A program made the position numbers and the translations under genes. Under the pieces are notes generated by a model. It was not told the origin of the DNA and made no database searches. It saw only the letters and a program-made list of their open reading frames with translations. From Mariprofundus sp. UBA1536 (lineage in GTDB: Bacteria; Pseudomonadota; Zetaproteobacteria; Mariprofundales; Mariprofundaceae), in the NCBI GenBank assembly GCA_002323245.1, contig DCPU01000014.1:1-64000 (forward strand): 64,000 bases of DNA, in the 5' to 3' direction. Below are positions 49,886 through 59,479 of this stretch, piece after piece. How positions within the stretch are numbered: the first letter of the stretch is position 1; the number at the start of each line of letters is the position of its first letter.

Positions 49886-50695
49886 ATGAGCCCGTTGCCC
49901 CATATCCACACAACACCCACCATCGGCATTTTCGATTCGGGCATGGGCGGCATCAGCGTACTTAAAGAAATTAACCACCTTATCTCGCACGCTCATCTGA
50001 TTTATGTGGCCGACTCAGCGCATCTACCTTACGGCAGTAAATCAGAAGCCTTTATACAGCAACGTGCAGGCATCATCACCAACTTCCTTATCGGCCAAGG
50101 CGCTGACATCATCGTTGTGGCTTGTAACACCGCCACCGCTGCAGCCATCCATCATCTGCGCGAGACATTTGATAAACCCATCATCGGCACGGAACCCGCC
50201 ATCAAACCCGCGGCCGCTTTAACAAAAACGGGCGTGATTGGCGTGCTCGCCACGGAAAACACCAGCAAAAGCAGCCGTCTTGCTTCGCTTAAAGATAGAT
50301 TTGCCCATCATATCGAAGTCATCACCCAGCCATGTCATGGATTGGTGGAGTTGGTGGAATCTTTTCAACTGGATACGCCCGAAACCATTGCTTTACTGGA
50401 TAAATACATTGCCCCACTACTGGCAGCAAAAGTCGATGTGATTATTTTGGGCTGCACCCATTACCCATTTTTAAAGCCCGCCATCCATAAGCTTGTGGGT
50501 GAAAATGTGGCTATTATCGATACAGGTGAGGCCATTGCTCGCCATACGTTCAACCAGTTAAAAGTGATGAATACCGGCCATTCCCAACATGGCGAACAAA
50601 CTTTTTATTGTACGGGTGATTCCGAAGGATACAGCGCCTTGCTTGGCAAACTTTGGCAAGCTGGCGGCACGTTTCAAACCATTAGTTTAGATTAA
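49886..50695 (+). CDS. murI: Glutamate racemase MurI
   Basis: A 269-aa racemase that makes D-glutamate for peptidoglycan. The two catalytic Cys are in VVACNTATAAAIHHLR and ILGCTHYPFLKPAI, and the N-terminal TIGIFDSGMGGISVLKEI and YVADSAHLPYGSKS are also typical. Normal length. Its stop faces the NERD-like gene with an 10-base gap; the 134 bases upstream hold no gene and no clear promoter motif. Confidence 0.96.
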   Translation: MSPLPHIHTTPTIGIFDSGMGGISVLKEINHLISHAHLIYVADSAHLPYGSKSEAFIQQRAGIITNFLIGQGADIIVVACNTATAAAIHHLRETFDKPIIGTEPAIKPAAALTKTGVIGVLATENTSKSSRLASLKDRFAHHIEVITQPCHGLVELVESFQLDTPETIALLDKYIAPLLAAKVDVIILGCTHYPFLKPAIHKLVGENVAIIDTGEAIARHTFNQLKVMNTGHSQHGEQTFYCTGDSEGYSALLGKLWQAGGTFQTISLD

Positions 50696-50705
50696 AAAAA
50701 GACCA

Positions 50706-51308
50706 TCAATGCGCTGAAGCTGCTTTGGCCATTTTGGTATACACCATCAATTTACCCCACACCAAACTGGCAACCTGCAAACCTTCTGGCGAAGACTGAT
50801 GTGCTGACAACAGCGAAGCAAGACTATCCAACTGCAACACCCCTTCAGGCACACCCTTGGCAAAATCACTGGACTGACCAAACAAAACATAAGCCTCAAA
50901 AATATCAGTGTTCATCTCATGATTGAGCGATTGCGCCACCATCTTCACATAGGAAAGCGGATTATTAAATTTGGCAGTTTTGTTGTTTTCAACATTCGTC
51001 CATTCATCAATCTTTTCGCCGCCAAAGACATAACCTGCTTTGGAAAGTTCATTGATGACATAAATCTTGCTGCCCACCTGCATCACATAATCAACAAATA
51101 AAAATCCATCCAAACCATCGGAAACCACCACATCGTGAGCTACAGCTTGGGTGTGTGTTTTCATCAATTTTTCTTTGGTGCGTTTCTCACGCGTTTTGCG
51201 TAAATAAGAAAACACGGGCACAGCAATCAGCAAAACAAGTAAAGCGAATAGTCCTGCAATCAACCAAGGCAGCTGAGATTCAGAAATCATGTTCAATATG
51301 TGATCCAT
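50706..51308 (-). CDS. Membrane-anchored NERD-like protein
   Basis: A 200-aa protein with one N-terminal membrane segment (about residues 13-36, LPWLIAGLFALLVLLIAVPVFSYL), followed by a basic stretch (RKTREKRTKEK). Residues about 65-140 have the layout of the NERD nuclease-related domain: strands with DGFLFVDYVMQVGSKIYVINELSKAGYVFGGEKIDEW and FNNPLSYVKMVAQSLNH, a pattern of strand-strand-NP-helix. The catalytic Asp/Glu-x-Lys is not clear, so enzyme activity is doubtful. Starts upstream of the GT genes on the same strand, with 31 bases to the next stop. Confidence 0.55.
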   Translation of the reverse strand: MDHILNMISESQLPWLIAGLFALLVLLIAVPVFSYLRKTREKRTKEKLMKTHTQAVAHDVVVSDGLDGFLFVDYVMQVGSKIYVINELSKAGYVFGGEKIDEWTNVENNKTAKFNNPLSYVKMVAQSLNHEMNTDIFEAYVLFGQSSDFAKGVPEGVLQLDSLASLLSAHQSSPEGLQVASLVWGKLMVYTKMAKAASAH

Positions 51309-51339
51309 ACTGCCTCCAAAAATTCAAAACAGGCCAACA

Positions 51340-52515
51340 TCACGCTTTGGCCATCAAGCCATCGTAAACCTCATCCAAACCTTTCATCATCGCCGCGATG
51401 GAATACTTTTCCGCCCTGGCATGAATGGCTGGCTTCATATCCCTTGGCCAAGGTGTCATCAAAGCTTGGGCCACTGACTTTGAATCATCAGCATTGTCCA
51501 CAACAATACCGACTTTATCATCCACCAATTCTTTTAAACCACAGACATTAGAAACCACGCAGGGCAAACCTGCTGCCATGGCTTCTACTACGGCTCTGCC
51601 CATACCCTCATTGTGTGAGAGCAAAGCAAAGGTTTTGGCTTTGGTCAGCTCTGGCAATGGATTGGTCCAACCTACAAAGGTTACATTGGGCACAATGTTT
51701 AACGCTGAAGCCAGCAGCTCCAAATCACGCCTATCTTCACCATCACCCACCAATGCAAGCATGGCATCAGGGCGTTGCTGCACCACATGCGCCCATGCCC
51801 GTATTAATCTATCCATACCTTTAATAGACACCAAGCGGCCAATAGAAACCACATCCCAAGGTTTATGCTCTTCAGAAACGGGATGCTCCCATGCCCACTC
51901 AGCAATCGCATCCACATCCACGCCGCTGGGCACCACTTGCCATTGCTCAGCTTGCCCCACTTTCAGCGCCAAATGATCATCGCGCTCGGCTTGGGTTAAA
52001 GCAATCAACACATCAGTGCGCTCAGCAAGCCATTGTTCCACACGTAAGAAAATTTTGGTTTTCATGGAACTAAAATAACCGTGGAAAATATGACCGTGCG
52101 GTGTATGCACAATATGTAAGCCAGCATATTTTTTTATGCCTGCTCTCAACTGACTCGCTGCCACACGGCCCAGAGCGCCGGCTTTGGAGGTGTGGGTGTG
52201 AACAATATCAAAGCAATCTGAGCCATCAAAACCAGCAGCAATAATCTTTTTCAAATCACCAATAGCGCGTTTGTCATGCCAGCCCACTTCGCGCTGCAAG
52301 CTGGGCACCACCAACACGGTGCCGCCAAATTCTTCAAATTCGGCCAAACCTTGATGAACGCGCGCTTCTTCAGCTGCCGACATATTCGATTCTTCGCTGG
52401 GACCAAAAGCCAACACGACATCATGGCCAAAAGCAGCTTGATGCTGAGCTGTAATCAGTGTGTTTACTGCCGAGCCACCCCCATCCATGCGTGTAATCAA
52501 ATGCAAGATTTTCAC
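51340..52515 (-). CDS. GT4-type glycosyltransferase
   Basis: A 391-aa GT-B glycosyltransferase. N-terminal ITRMDGGGSAVNTLITAQH binds the acceptor side; HTPHGHIFHGYFSSMKTKIF and the C-terminal VVSIGRLVSIKGMDRLIRAW, LVGDGEDRRDLELLA and the nucleotide-sugar motif SHNEGMGRAVVEAMAAGLPCVVS are canonical for family 4. The sugar is not readable. Overlaps the next glycosyltransferase gene by 4 bases. Confidence 0.92.
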   Translation of the reverse strand: MKILHLITRMDGGGSAVNTLITAQHQAAFGHDVVLAFGPSEESNMSAAEEARVHQGLAEFEEFGGTVLVVPSLQREVGWHDKRAIGDLKKIIAAGFDGSDCFDIVHTHTSKAGALGRVAASQLRAGIKKYAGLHIVHTPHGHIFHGYFSSMKTKIFLRVEQWLAERTDVLIALTQAERDDHLALKVGQAEQWQVVPSGVDVDAIAEWAWEHPVSEEHKPWDVVSIGRLVSIKGMDRLIRAWAHVVQQRPDAMLALVGDGEDRRDLELLASALNIVPNVTFVGWTNPLPELTKAKTFALLSHNEGMGRAVVEAMAAGLPCVVSNVCGLKELVDDKVGIVVDNADDSKSVAQALMTPWPRDMKPAIHARAEKYSIAAMMKGLDEVYDGLMAKA

Positions 52516-53684
52516 TTCAAACCTCTCACCAGCCCCACAAAGGCATCATCATGTTTATCCCAAGTATAGCGGGTGGCGGCATCGTGGTGAATGGCTTCGC
52601 GCGCTTCTTCATTGAGAGGCGCGGCCAACATATCCAATAAAGCAGATGCCAAAGCTTGCGGCGAAGCAGAAGCCGCCAAACGATTGTGGTCGATGGTGGG
52701 CACCAATTCGGCATTGGCCGCAATGGGTGTGGCCAACACAGGCGTGCCGCAAACATTGGCTTCTAATGTTACCAAACCAAAACCTTCCAGCCCCCTGGTT
52801 GGCACCATAAACACATCGGCAGCATACAACCGCTGCAAAACTTCAGCTTCAGGTAAAAAGCCTGTGAAGCTCACCACATCATCGACATGCAAGGCTATAG
52901 CCAAATCCAACAACGCTTGCTGTAACACCCCATCACCCATAACCACAAAACGCACATCAGGTCTGGAATGTTTCACTATAGCAGCAGCTTGAATCATCAA
53001 GTCCACACCTGTGCGCGGCACAAGGTTACGTAGGGTGCAAACAGTCGGTGTTTCCCACGCCAGCGTTTGCCTATATTGCATGCGCATGGCCTCACTGATG
53101 GCTTCGCGCTGATCTGCAGAGCCTGGTACCACGGTGATTTTATGAGCTTGCACTGCAAAAAATGCCGATAACCTATCGGCCATAAACTGGCTTAGCACAA
53201 TCAAATGTTGGGCTGATTCATACACCGACGCTTCCAAACGTTTCATGGCAGCAATGGCAATGCTGTGTTTCAAACTTGATTGAAGCGCATGGCGGGTTTG
53301 GTATTCTTCAAAAGCAAAGGAGTGACAAACCTGTAAACGCGGCAATGTACAACCTGCTTGCAGCAATGCCCACATCACAAACGGTTGCTCAGCCACCACC
53401 AAATCATAATTTATATGATGGCTTAGCCACCAGGCTTTGGCCGCACGGCGCAACTCCAACAAACCGCGGTAACCCTTGTCCCCGGAAAACGGCAAACGAT
53501 ATTCCCGCACACCCAAATCGGTTAAATCCAACTGCAGCGCATCATCAGGCTTCACTTGGCGCGTGAGCACCGCCACGGCAAAACCATCTGCTTGTAAGGC
53601 GCGGATATGATGAAACAACATACGCTCAGCGCCGCCATGCACTAATTCCGCCGAAACATCAGCAACCACCAATACCCTATTCAT
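52512..53684 (-). CDS. GT4-type glycosyltransferase
   Basis: A glycosyltransferase of about 390 aa. N-terminal MNRVLVVADVSAELVHGGAE-type start, with GGAERMLFHHIRALQADGF; C-terminal VCTLRNLVPRTGVDLMIQAA, VVMGDGVLQQALLDLAI, VDDVVSFTGFLPEAEVLQRLYAADVFMVPTR and EGFGLVTLEANVCGTPVLATPIA form the family 4 sugar-nucleotide site. The ATG at 53684 overlaps the end of the asparagine synthetase by 8 bases; an ATG 15 bases further up is less likely. Confidence 0.9.
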   Translation of the reverse strand: MNRVLVVADVSAELVHGGAERMLFHHIRALQADGFAVAVLTRQVKPDDALQLDLTDLGVREYRLPFSGDKGYRGLLELRRAAKAWWLSHHINYDLVVAEQPFVMWALLQAGCTLPRLQVCHSFAFEEYQTRHALQSSLKHSIAIAAMKRLEASVYESAQHLIVLSQFMADRLSAFFAVQAHKITVVPGSADQREAISEAMRMQYRQTLAWETPTVCTLRNLVPRTGVDLMIQAAAIVKHSRPDVRFVVMGDGVLQQALLDLAIALHVDDVVSFTGFLPEAEVLQRLYAADVFMVPTRGLEGFGLVTLEANVCGTPVLATPIAANAELVPTIDHNRLAASASPQALASALLDMLAAPLNEEAREAIHHDAATRYTWDKHDDAFVGLVRGLK

Positions 53685-55560
53685 GCAAATCCCAACCATG
53701 CTGCTGCATCCAGCGATTCATCAACAATAAACCCCATAAGATATCTGATTTATCAGCCCCGCCCTGATGCAAATCCCATTGTCTTTGCACAAACGCTGGC
53801 TTGACCAAACCCGCCAAGGGTTTATCAGCAATCATGGCTTGAATATCATCAGTAAAATCAGCACGCATCCAATGTTTAATCGGCGCCATAAAACCTTGTT
53901 TGGGTCTATAGACCAAATGTTTGGGCAGATAATCACAAGCAATGCTTTTGAGCATCACTTTGAGCTTTTCCTGCCATGGATAGCCGCCCACTTTGTAGCC
54001 GGGGTCTAGGGTGCAAAGCAATTGGAATAATCCCACATCCAGAAACGGTGCGCGCAGCTCAAGCCCGTGCGCCATACTCATGCGATCGCCCATGGCCAAC
54101 AAATCATCGCCCAAATACGTGAGCACATCATACATCATTGCCCCATTCACAGCGCCGTAAGTGGTAATCAAACCCTGCAAACCACCAGCAATCTCAGAAG
54201 CACTTGCCCACGACGCTTCAGGAGGCGTTGTAAACGCTTGGCTAAACATCTCCGACCAAGGGCTAGTCGTGGCCGAAGTCCACTGCTTGTAAGCCTCTGC
54301 TTCGCTCGCTTGCAAACCTTGCAAAAAGCGCCGCCCGCGCCCCCTTAAATTCCGGCTAGAGCTACTATCGCCCAAACCAGACAACATCTTTCGTGCCAAC
54401 GTTTGCCCTGGCACACCTTGCATACGTTGATGCCAAGCAATACCTAGGTAACGTGGATAACCACCGAAAAACTCATCCCCACCCACACCCGATAAGGCCA
54501 CATCAACAAAGGGTTTGGCCGCTTGGCTAATCAAATAAGTGGGCAAGGCAGCTGAATTACTCACTGGCACATCAAAGGCCGCCGCCACATCATCCAGGGC
54601 TTGATGGGCTGAGGCGTTGACTTCCAAGGTTTGGTGTTGGGTGCCCAAATGATTGGCCACTTCCAGCGCAAATCTGCTTTCATCATAATCTTTTGGCGCA
54701 CCAGAAAATTTCACACAAAAGGTGTGCGCATCGTGTTTGCCTTGATCTTGCAGCACCGCCGCAATCAGTGAGGAATCCACGCCTCCAGAAAGAAACACGC
54801 CCAAGGGTTTATCAGAAACCGTGCGGCTCACGATAGCATCGACCAACATTTTTTTGCTTTCGGCCACCACTTCCGTTGGTGTTAAATCCAAGGGCTGATC
54901 AGCTTCAGGCAAAAAGAAAAAACGGCGCAGTTGCATGGGAGAGCCCTTGCGTGCGATGGCGTAACAACCTGCAGGAAGTTGCGATACTTCATGGTACATG
55001 GTCGAAGGCGCTTCGGTGCGCATGCGGGTAAGAATGTTGAACACACTGTGGATGTTTGGCGTTAACGACCAATCGCCTTTTTCAAAAGCTGTTTGCGATG
55101 AAGCAAAACCAAGGCGATTGTTTTGCTCGCATAAAAACAAAGGCTTCTCACCAAAAGCATCACGCGCTGCCACCAAGATTTGTTCGCGCTCATCCCAGAG
55201 CACAATGGAAAACATGCCCTCAAGCATGGCAAACACCGCCAGACCAAATCGGCGAAACAGATGCGGAATCACTTCGGTGTCGGAATCAGTTTGAAATTGC
55301 ACGCCATCGCTTTGCAGCTTGGCTTTTAAGCTGGGGTAGTTGTAGATACAGCCATTAAACAAGACCACAAGGCCATCAATTCGCATAGGCTGCGTGCCAC
55401 GCTCATCAGGGCCAATAATGGCCAAACGATGATGAATGGCAGAAAAATCAGCCGATTCAAATCGCCCTTGCGCATCAGGCCCACGCCGTTCTACGGCTGT
55501 CGCCATACGCTCTAATTCTGCTGTATTGGTTTTGCCCAATACGCCAATAAAGCCGCACAT
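53677..55560 (-). CDS. asnB: Glutamine-dependent asparagine synthetase of the polysaccharide cluster
   Basis: A 627-aa class II glutamine amidotransferase. Cys2 is the nucleophile (MCGFIGVLG); RRGPDAQG and AIHHRLAIIGPDERGTQPM follow. The ATP PP-loop is LGVFLSGGVDSSLIAAVLQ near residue 250, with VALSGVGGDEFFGGYPRYLG. In the glutaminase domain the normal FNGEIYNY reads FNGCIYNY, so the Glu that contacts glutamine is Cys. Such AsnB-like enzymes in polysaccharide clusters often amidate sugars or peptides rather than free aspartate. Length near the family norm. Confidence 0.92.
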   Translation of the reverse strand: MCGFIGVLGKTNTAELERMATAVERRGPDAQGRFESADFSAIHHRLAIIGPDERGTQPMRIDGLVVLFNGCIYNYPSLKAKLQSDGVQFQTDSDTEVIPHLFRRFGLAVFAMLEGMFSIVLWDEREQILVAARDAFGEKPLFLCEQNNRLGFASSQTAFEKGDWSLTPNIHSVFNILTRMRTEAPSTMYHEVSQLPAGCYAIARKGSPMQLRRFFFLPEADQPLDLTPTEVVAESKKMLVDAIVSRTVSDKPLGVFLSGGVDSSLIAAVLQDQGKHDAHTFCVKFSGAPKDYDESRFALEVANHLGTQHQTLEVNASAHQALDDVAAAFDVPVSNSAALPTYLISQAAKPFVDVALSGVGGDEFFGGYPRYLGIAWHQRMQGVPGQTLARKMLSGLGDSSSSRNLRGRGRRFLQGLQASEAEAYKQWTSATTSPWSEMFSQAFTTPPEASWASASEIAGGLQGLITTYGAVNGAMMYDVLTYLGDDLLAMGDRMSMAHGLELRAPFLDVGLFQLLCTLDPGYKVGGYPWQEKLKVMLKSIACDYLPKHLVYRPKQGFMAPIKHWMRADFTDDIQAMIADKPLAGLVKPAFVQRQWDLHQGGADKSDILWGLLLMNRWMQQHGWDLHE

Positions 55561-56433
55561 TTAGTCGCTACGCTTATCTGACGTTGGTTCTTGTTTTTGA
55601 CATAACATGCCCAAATTGGTGGTGGTTAAAAAACGAAATGGCAACACATCCAAAACTGGGTCTAAAGCAATAATCAAACCCGATAAAAAGCGATGCCTAT
55701 CAAAAAAAGGGCTGCCAAAAAGCATGGGGCCGCGCACATGTTTGACTACAGGCAAGTTCACTTGCTTAAACCAATCGCGCCATACAGGAAAGGGTAACAC
55801 CGACACATGCCCAAAACCCACTTGCGCCGACAATGGCGGCGCGGAAACTTCATCTTGGCCTTTCCAATAGAGCTTCTTAAAGCCGCCCATAGTGATTTTA
55901 TCCAAGGCGTAACCCACTAGCTCAGGCAAGTTGCGCGGATTGGGCGTGGTAACCATGGCGTAACCACCGGGTTTGAGCACGCGCTGCATTTCTTGCAAAG
56001 CAGGCACAGGGTCGGGCAAATGTTCCACCACTTCTGAAGAAATAAGAATATCAATGCTGTTGTCGGCAAAGGGTAATTTGAAAATATCGCCCGACATAAA
56101 ATGAATGGGCTGCATTTTACGTTCGTTGGCGCGATACAGGCTGCGCGAAGCGCCAAGGGCGGCTTCACGTTGATTCAAATCAAGACCAAACCATTGCACA
56201 TTTTTATGGCCTGCACAGGCATCAAACACATCAAACACATTGGTGCCAGGCCCGCAGCCCAAGTCGACGATTTTGGTCATCTCTTGATGCTGACGCTTGG
56301 CTAGCAAGGTGCGTACAGTTTTACCAAGCATGATTTGGCGAAGTTTCCAAAAATAAAAGATATGCGTCCAAGAACGCGCAAAAAACTTCTCAGCTTGCGA
56401 CCAATCCTGCACCTGCGATTTTTTAGCCGTCAT
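55561..56433 (-). CDS. SAM-dependent methyltransferase
   Basis: A methyltransferase of about 290 aa. Motif I is IVDLGCGPGTNVFDVFDACAG near residue 55, motif II is LDLNQREAALGA, and DILISSEVVEHLPDPVPALQEMQRVLKPGGYAMVTTPNPRN covers the post-I region of UbiE-type class I enzymes. No specific substrate can be read. The ATG at 56433 overlaps the stop of the upstream glycosyltransferase (ATGA); the longer frame adds 14 residues of another gene's end. Confidence 0.9.
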   Translation of the reverse strand: MTAKKSQVQDWSQAEKFFARSWTHIFYFWKLRQIMLGKTVRTLLAKRQHQEMTKIVDLGCGPGTNVFDVFDACAGHKNVQWFGLDLNQREAALGASRSLYRANERKMQPIHFMSGDIFKLPFADNSIDILISSEVVEHLPDPVPALQEMQRVLKPGGYAMVTTPNPRNLPELVGYALDKITMGGFKKLYWKGQDEVSAPPLSAQVGFGHVSVLPFPVWRDWFKQVNLPVVKHVRGPMLFGSPFFDRHRFLSGLIIALDPVLDVLPFRFLTTTNLGMLCQKQEPTSDKRSD

Positions 56434-57380
56434 TTCCAGCCTCCCTCTTTCACCCAACCCCGCAAAAATCCCCAAGCATAACTAAGCTGGCACATCACCC
56501 AAAGTTCATGGCCTTTGAATACGCTGCCCAACATGCGAAATGGGTAACGCAGCACCCGCTTCCACAGCGGCACACGCAAAGTAAACTCACCATGCTCTGC
56601 TGGCGTTTCAATCACCCATTCGGGCGAGTGAATATTGGCAAACGCTGCTTGGTAGCCATTACGATACATCTGCCCCAGCAAATCGCCCCATGTTTCTGGC
56701 GGCAGATGATGATAAATAATATCGGGCAACACCACCACGCGGGCACCCGCCTCACGAAACACTTGCCTCAAATAAGGATCAAGGCCTCGCGGAATCACTT
56801 CATTCTCCCCGCCCACTTTGCGAAACAATTCAGCGCGCATAATCAAACAAGGATGTTCTGCCAAATCCGAATCGATAATTTCAGACACTGGCTCCCAGCT
56901 GCGACGCGGCACCTGAATCATCACCTTTTTTACAAATGGTGTAGCCCATTCAGGCACTGTATTGTTGCCACCTGCCATGCCAATATCTTCATGCAATTCC
57001 ATGGCTGCAATAAGTTTGGTGAATGTTTTGCTATCGGGAAGCGATGAATCATCATCCAGCGTTAGCAAATAATGCCCTTTGGCCAGACTGGCGGAAATAT
57101 TAATACCACGCCCCTGGCGCTTATCACCTTTGAGCACAATAAGCTCAAAATCCTGCATATCTTGCGCGGTGAGCGATTCCATCAACTTAGCAAAATACCC
57201 ACCCCTATCCGCATCGGCTGTGGGAATAATGACCGATAAAATCGGCGAATCCGATGACGCAGGCACATGCCAGCAAACACCCGTGGGATTCTCATCATTG
57301 CGATAACGCACCCAATCGCGGCTGATATCGGGCGTCACCCAATGTGCATCAGCAAACAGCTCACTAAAATTACGCCCCAT
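56430..57380 (-). CDS. GT2-type glycosyltransferase
   Basis: A glycosyltransferase of about 316 aa with the GT-A fold. ILSVIIPTADADRGGYFAKL starts the domain, the metal site is HYLLTLDDDSSLPDSKTFTKL, and the acceptor region has IPRGLDPYLRQVFREAGARVVVLPDIIYHH. Two hydrophobic stretches near the end might touch the membrane. CGGAG 5 nt before the ATG 57380 supports this start; an ATG 24 bases upstream is possible. It overlaps the epimerase gene by 11 bases. Confidence 0.9.
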   Translation of the reverse strand: MGRNFSELFADAHWVTPDISRDWVRYRNDENPTGVCWHVPASSDSPILSVIIPTADADRGGYFAKLMESLTAQDMQDFELIVLKGDKRQGRGINISASLAKGHYLLTLDDDSSLPDSKTFTKLIAAMELHEDIGMAGGNNTVPEWATPFVKKVMIQVPRRSWEPVSEIIDSDLAEHPCLIMRAELFRKVGGENEVIPRGLDPYLRQVFREAGARVVVLPDIIYHHLPPETWGDLLGQMYRNGYQAAFANIHSPEWVIETPAEHGEFTLRVPLWKRVLRYPFRMLGSVFKGHELWVMCQLSYAWGFLRGWVKEGGWK

Positions 57381-58344
57381 AATAACTCCGATACCATTGT
57401 ACAAATTTGTTCACACCCTCTCGCATCGGCGTACTGGGCTTAAAGCCAACATCAGCCATTAAGGGCCCCACATCCGCATAAGTGCTTGGCACATCGCCAG
57501 CTTGTATAGGCAGCATGTTTTTGATGGCTTTTTTGCCCAAGGCATCTTCAATGGCGGCGATAAAATCCATCAGTGTTTCTGGGCTGTGGTTGCCAATATT
57601 GTAGAGCTGATAAGGCGCAGCTTCTTTAGCTTGCGGCGGTTTCTTGATCAGTCGCGTCAGCGCCTCCACCACATCATCGATATAGGTAAAATCGCGCTTC
57701 ATATCACCATAATTATACACATCGATGGCCTGACCAGCGGTGATGGCTTTGGCGAATTTAAAATAGGCCATATCCGGGCGACCCCATGGGCCATAGACCG
57801 TAAAAAAGCGCAGGCCAGTGGTTGGTATGCCATACAAATGCGCATAAGCATGGGCCATCAATTCATTGGATTTTTTTGTTGCCGCGTAAAGCGAGATGGG
57901 ATTGTCCACCCTATCTTCCACTGAAAATGGAATTTTCTTATTCTCGCCATACACCGAAGAAGAAGAGGCATACACCAAATGTTTCACATTCTGAGCGCGA
58001 CAACCTTCCAACACATTCAAAAATCCCACCAAATTGCTTTCGGCATAGGCATGGGGATGATCGATGGAATAACGCACGCCTGCTTGGGCAGCAAGATTGA
58101 CCACGGCTTCAAAAGCATATTCTGCGAACAACTTTTCCATGGTTTCTTTATCAGCCAAATTGCATTGGATAAAGGTAAAATTCGCATTGCCATCAAACCA
58201 AGCCAAGCGGTCGTGCTTGAGCTGCACATCATAATAATCATTGAGATTATCAATGCCCACCACCTGATAACCTTCCGCGAGCAAAGCCTTACTTAAATGG
58301 GCACCAATAAAACCTGCGGCGCCAGTGACCAACACTTGATTCAT
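57370..58344 (-). CDS. UDP-glucuronate 4-epimerase-type NAD-dependent epimerase
   Basis: A 324-aa short-chain dehydrogenase/reductase. The NAD motif is LVTGAAGFIGAHLSKALLAEG and IDNLNDYYDVQLKHDRL is typical of the UDP-glucuronate 4-epimerase (LspL/Cap1J) group. The active-site Tyr-x-x-x-Lys is LYAATKKSNELMAHAYAHLY, and FFTVYGPWGRPDMAYFKF is also group-specific. It should make UDP-galacturonate for the polysaccharide. Overlaps the UDP-GlcNAc epimerase gene by 4 bases. Confidence 0.92.
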   Translation of the reverse strand: MNQVLVTGAAGFIGAHLSKALLAEGYQVVGIDNLNDYYDVQLKHDRLAWFDGNANFTFIQCNLADKETMEKLFAEYAFEAVVNLAAQAGVRYSIDHPHAYAESNLVGFLNVLEGCRAQNVKHLVYASSSSVYGENKKIPFSVEDRVDNPISLYAATKKSNELMAHAYAHLYGIPTTGLRFFTVYGPWGRPDMAYFKFAKAITAGQAIDVYNYGDMKRDFTYIDDVVEALTRLIKKPPQAKEAAPYQLYNIGNHSPETLMDFIAAIEDALGKKAIKNMLPIQAGDVPSTYADVGPLMADVGFKPSTPMREGVNKFVQWYRSYYGA

Positions 58345-59456
58345 ACTTTACCCTTTTGTAAATACGCTAATGATGCGGTCACAATACGTTCTGATGCTTT
58401 ACCATCACCAAACACATTCGATACTTTGCCCATGGCTTGTCGCGTTTTGTTATCAGTGAGCAATAAGGTTATCGCTGCTGTAACTTCTGACGCAGATAAT
58501 TCCACTTGCCGCACATTGCCTGCCGCCAACCCTTCAGGGCGCTCCGTTTCATTGCGCAGCAACAACACAGGCCTACCCAAGGCAGTAGCTTCTTCTTGCA
58601 CCCCGCCAGAATCACTGACGATAAACCAAGACTGCTGCATCTCAGAAACAAAGGCCTGATAACCCAATGGTGCACAAAGCGTGATATTGCTGATGCCGCC
58701 AAGCAGTTCATTAGCTGGCTTTTGCACATTGGGATTGGGGTGTACGGGATAAATGATTTGCACATCCGGGAAACGCAAAGCGACATCGCGCACGCCTTGT
58801 AAAATTTCTAAAATGGGCTGGCCAAAATTCTCGCGTCGATGGGCTGTCATCAAAATTCGTGGTGTTAACGATTGCTGGCTGGCCTGGGCCATTTGTTTAA
58901 CTGCATCAATCACAGTATTACCAGTGACCCAGACACTATTTTCAGCCACACCTTCAGCCAGCAAATTGGCTTTGGCTTGTTCTGTTGGCGCAAAATGCAA
59001 ATCTGCCATCACGCCTACAAGTTTGCGATTCACTTCTTCCGGAAATGGGCTCCATTTATCGCCCGAGCGCAAGCCTGCTTCGATGTGCCCCACTTGAATA
59101 CCAGCATAAAATGCCGTGAGCGCTGTCAGTGCTGCAGTGGTGGTATCGCCTTGCACAAACACCAAATCGGGCTGCACATCTTTCATCAATGTGTCCATGG
59201 CTGGAATCAACCGACCACTGAGCTCAGCAAGGCTTTGACCCGCCTGCATCAAATTCAAATCCGAATGCACAGGTATACCCAGTTCTTGCACAAACATATC
59301 CAGCATGTCGCGATGTTGCGCTGTGAGGCATACATGGAGCTGCACATGCTTTTCTTGGCTAAAAGCTTGCACCACTGGCCACATTTTAATGGCTTCCGGG
59401 CGGGTGCCAATCACAATCATCACTTTGAATAGTGTTCCTGCTTCTGAAATTTCCAT
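58341..59456 (-). CDS. wecB: UDP-N-acetylglucosamine 2-epimerase
   Basis: A 371-aa non-hydrolysing epimerase that makes UDP-ManNAc. Blocks are VIGTRPEAIKMWPVVQAF, FVQGDTTTAALTALTAFYAG, HIEAGLRSGDKWSPFPEEVNRKL, ILMTAHRRENFGQPIL and VSDSGGVQEEATALGRPVLLLRNETERPEGL. All the usual catalytic and UDP-binding residues of WecB can be seen. The start at 59456 has AAGG close by; an internal ATG 12 codons later is also compatible with family length. Confidence 0.95.
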   Translation of the reverse strand: MEISEAGTLFKVMIVIGTRPEAIKMWPVVQAFSQEKHVQLHVCLTAQHRDMLDMFVQELGIPVHSDLNLMQAGQSLAELSGRLIPAMDTLMKDVQPDLVFVQGDTTTAALTALTAFYAGIQVGHIEAGLRSGDKWSPFPEEVNRKLVGVMADLHFAPTEQAKANLLAEGVAENSVWVTGNTVIDAVKQMAQASQQSLTPRILMTAHRRENFGQPILEILQGVRDVALRFPDVQIIYPVHPNPNVQKPANELLGGISNITLCAPLGYQAFVSEMQQSWFIVSDSGGVQEEATALGRPVLLLRNETERPEGLAAGNVRQVELSASEVTAAITLLLTDNKTRQAMGKVSNVFGDGKASERIVTASLAYLQKGKV

Positions 59457-59479
59457 ATCGCCTTATGCCGCCTCCCTGC

